DNA of 64,000 bases from Cohnella zeiphila (GTDB lineage Bacteria > Bacillota > Bacilli > Paenibacillales > Paenibacillaceae), in the NCBI RefSeq assembly GCF_014212055.1, contig NZ_JACJVO010000021.1:124001-188000 (forward strand). The letters are read 5' to 3'. Below the pieces are notes generated by a model. That model ran no database searches. It worked only from the letters and a program-made list of their open reading frames with translations, and was not told the DNA's origin. The translations under genes and the position numbers were made by a program. Below are positions 61,860-64,000 of this stretch, in pieces. Position 1 is the stretch's first letter; each line of letters begins with the position of its first letter.

Positions 61860-64000
61860 ATGTTCTCCAATAAACCGGTCGTACGTCTGATGGTCTGGCT
61901 GCTCGTCCTGCTGCTGTCGCTTCCTTCTTTTTCAGGGGTGGTGAAAGCGGATACGAACGAAGGGCTTGTCGATGATCTGGATAATTTCAATTCCATCTAC
62001 AGTCATACCGCAAATCTCGTACTGGACTCGTCCAACGCTCAAAATATGGGGGGCGATCTGAAGCGAATCACCCGCAACAACACGGACACGGGATCATTGG
62101 TCTATAAAACGGATTATGACATCACCTCGTTCACCGTTCCCGCTTATTTCTGGACCGGCACTCCGGTGGTCGATGTCCAATTCTACGGATCCGCGGACGG
62201 CGTCGATTATACGCCGGTGACGCCGAAGATCTACACGTCGGGCCCGTCGGTGGCCAGTTGGCAGATGTATGTCTACGAAGCCTTCGGACTTCCGGCAGGC
62301 ACCCGTTATTTGAAAATACAACTGTTAGGCGATGTGAAGTATTGGACACCGCAAATATCCAAGGTCATCCTCAATCTCAACACGGCGTCTGTGGAACCAA
62401 ACCCTCCATCGGAAACGGTCATTGACGGATCGCAAACGCTTGTCTTGTCCACCGCTACGCCGGGAGCAGCCATCTATTACAAGAGAAATACGGATACCGC
62501 GTATCAATTATATCAAGCGCCAATCACCCTTACTACGGGTGTGGCGATCGACACGTACGCTCAGAAAGAAGGTCTTTCTCCCAGCTTTGTCCAAACGCTC
62601 TACTACCCTTCCAAGTCCGATTGGCAGATCGACCGGTACGGTCAGGTCATCAAAGCGGATTTTCCCGAGAAAGTGACGGATGACGCGCAGCTGACGCAAG
62701 ATGCGGTGGATGATCAGAGCTACTATGACAGCTTGCAGGTTCCAAGCGATCGTGACGCATATGGGGGCCTGAAGGACAGCGCTCAGTCGTACGGACTGAC
62801 CGCTACCGGCTTCTTTAACATACAGCAAACCAACAACGGCCGGACGGTCATGGTTACGCCGGACGGAAATGTCTTCTACAGTCTCGGCGTAAACGGGATT
62901 ACGACCAATGAGACTTATGTCCAAACCAGCGGAAGGGAAAACCAGTTCGAATGGATTCCGCCTCAGACCGGGGAGTTCGCCTCGGCTTTCCGCGCGGGCA
63001 GTACGGATTTCTCTTACTATATTGCGAACCGTATTCGGAAATTCGGCGCCCCGTACGATGACGAGCAGTTTGTCAAGCAAGGCATGGATCGGATTCAAAA
63101 GTGGGGCTTCAATACGGTCGGGTCCTGGTCCGGCAACTACGCCGCCGAATACGGCATGCCGCATGTGAACATGCTGCCGACCTCGAGCATGGATTGGGCC
63201 CAGGTGGACGGCATGCATTACTTCGATATTTTCGCGGACGGAGCAGAGCAGAAGATCGACGAAGCGTTCGCCGCGAAATTACCGGCCAATCGAGACGATC
63301 CCACGCTTATCGGTTATTTTATAGACAACGAAATTCAATTCCAGAACATCTTGACGGTCATTCCGCAAGCGAAAGCGAGCAAGGTCGCATCCAAGCGCAA
63401 GCTGGTCGATCTGCTGAACGAATGGTATAACGGAGACATCTCCGCGTTCAACAGCGCTTGGGGAACGTCGTTCGCGAGCTTCGACGAGATGTATGAGGCC
63501 GCATTGCCCGTGAAAACGCAGCAGGCGCAAGACGATCTTTACTCGTTCGTCAGCGTGTATGCGGATACGCTGTACAGCACGATCGCAACGATTTTCCGCA
63601 AATACGATCCGAATCATCTGCTGCTGGGCGACCGCTGGTTAAAGAATACGGTGGAGAACACTAGAATCCGCGATATTTTGTCAGAAGCCGCGGGAAAATA
63701 CTTCGATGTCATCAGCTATAACTATTATTCGAGAAATCTGAGTGTCAGCCAGCTGCAGGCTATTCACGACAAATCCGGCGGCAAGCCGATTATGATTACC
63801 GAGTTCAACTACGGCACGGCGGAGCAGGGACTGAATTCCGGCGTAATCCCGGTGGAGACGCAGGACGAGCGGCAGCTTCGCTACCGGAATTACGTGGAAC
63901 TGGCCGCTTCGCTCGGATACGTGGTCGGCACGCATTGGTTCAATTACGTCGATCAGCCGGCCGCCGGACGCTGGTGGGAAGGAACGACCGGAGAACGGTA
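61860..64000 (+). CDS. Secreted glycoside hydrolase, GH50-like, with chitobiase C-like domain (3' end outside window)
   Basis: ATG at 61860 after GGGAGGAAAA; 713 codons are seen and the frame is still open. Signal peptide (LMVWLLVLLLSLPSFSGVV). A beta-sandwich region to about 180, then a CHB_HEX_C-type domain (DGSQTLVLSTATPGAAIYYK) and a catalytic barrel from about 310: MVTPDGNVFYSLGVNGIT, RIQKWGFNTVGSWS, IGYFIDNEIQF (acid/base Glu) and KPIMITEFNYG (nucleophile Glu). This fits clan GH-A, close to GH50 agarases. The last gene seen in the uptake operon, so it probably cuts the imported polysaccharide. Confidence 0.82.
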   Translation, partial: MFSNKPVVRLMVWLLVLLLSLPSFSGVVKADTNEGLVDDLDNFNSIYSHTANLVLDSSNAQNMGGDLKRITRNNTDTGSLVYKTDYDITSFTVPAYFWTGTPVVDVQFYGSADGVDYTPVTPKIYTSGPSVASWQMYVYEAFGLPAGTRYLKIQLLGDVKYWTPQISKVILNLNTASVEPNPPSETVIDGSQTLVLSTATPGAAIYYKRNTDTAYQLYQAPITLTTGVAIDTYAQKEGLSPSFVQTLYYPSKSDWQIDRYGQVIKADFPEKVTDDAQLTQDAVDDQSYYDSLQVPSDRDAYGGLKDSAQSYGLTATGFFNIQQTNNGRTVMVTPDGNVFYSLGVNGITTNETYVQTSGRENQFEWIPPQTGEFASAFRAGSTDFSYYIANRIRKFGAPYDDEQFVKQGMDRIQKWGFNTVGSWSGNYAAEYGMPHVNMLPTSSMDWAQVDGMHYFDIFADGAEQKIDEAFAAKLPANRDDPTLIGYFIDNEIQFQNILTVIPQAKASKVASKRKLVDLLNEWYNGDISAFNSAWGTSFASFDEMYEAALPVKTQQAQDDLYSFVSVYADTLYSTIATIFRKYDPNHLLLGDRWLKNTVENTRIRDILSEAAGKYFDVISYNYYSRNLSVSQLQAIHDKSGGKPIMITEFNYGTAEQGLNSGVIPVETQDERQLRYRNYVELAASLGYVVGTHWFNYVDQPAAGRWWEGTTGER

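Overview
The window looks like the chromosome of a spore-forming Bacillales bacterium, most likely Paenibacillus or a close relative. The reasons are an alpha/beta small acid-soluble spore protein, two YheC/YheD spore-coat ATP-grasp proteins, GGAGG-type ribosome binding sites with frequent TTG and GTG starts, Gram-positive LexA boxes (GAAC-N4-GTTC), a YesS-like AraC regulator with an LplB/YtcP-type ABC transporter, and class C group II introns. Much of it is accessory DNA: recombinase remnants, three tRNA 3' fragments, IS elements, one complete and one truncated group II intron, and many frameshifted genes. All calls were made by eye from sequence, without database searches.

Layout. 0-3.2 kb: an AT-rich pair, the C-terminal part of a UvrD-type helicase followed by a 763-residue PD-(D/E)XK plus SEC-C protein, possibly a defence pair. 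3.6-5.3 kb: a decayed and an intact tyrosine recombinase beside a tRNA-Leu 3' fragment. 5.4-6.7 kb: an IS3-family element. 6.8-21.5 kb: a repair and nuclease-rich island with a NucB-like nuclease carrying an Excalibur domain, a decayed and an intact copy of an SOS cassette (66-residue protein, Y-family polymerase, about 160-residue protein), an ATP-dependent DNA ligase, an Mrr-like membrane nuclease, a SRAP protein, an alpha/beta SASP and a decayed phage gene. 22.5-26.7 kb: an AbrB-like protein, an unknown protein, a DUF3990 protein with an overlapping partner, a CoiA-like nuclease and a GIY-YIG protein.

26.8-35.3 kb is the most unusual part. A complete group II intron lies in one copy of a GC-rich repeat whose second copy, without an intron, is at 34.4 kb. 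Between the two copies lie small, mostly minus-strand single-gene modules (membrane proteins, a GNAT, a DUF6199-like protein and unknowns). They are separated by a composite repeat of about 80-90 bp: motif a, a GC hairpin of variable sequence, then motif b, with a shared CCCGTTAGCTTAA core. Several genes end in or at the repeat. This resembles an integron cassette array, but no integron integrase is visible. A serine resolvase with res-like sites sits inside one split repeat.

35.4-50 kb: a DUF3231 protein, fragments of IS21, resolvase and tyrosine recombinase genes, an NlpC/P60 hydrolase, an acidic repeat protein, a two-component system, DedA and COG4705 membrane proteins, and a spore-surface cluster (two YheC/D proteins, a glycosyltransferase, ManC-like guanylyltransferase, and a frameshifted threonine synthase). 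50.1-52 kb: recombinase remnants around tRNA-Ala and tRNA-Leu 3' fragments. The tRNA-Leu ends at 5.25 kb and 50.9 kb share a 30-bp perfect direct repeat, so the 45.6 kb between them may be one or more nested genomic islands. 52.2-55.6 kb: a secreted peptide, a bacterial eqolisin (G1 peptidase), a truncated intron and a decayed IS630 transposase. 55.9-64 kb: a polysaccharide-use operon with two permeases, a solute-binding lipoprotein, an AraC-type membrane regulator and the start of a large GH50-like glycoside hydrolase that runs off the window.
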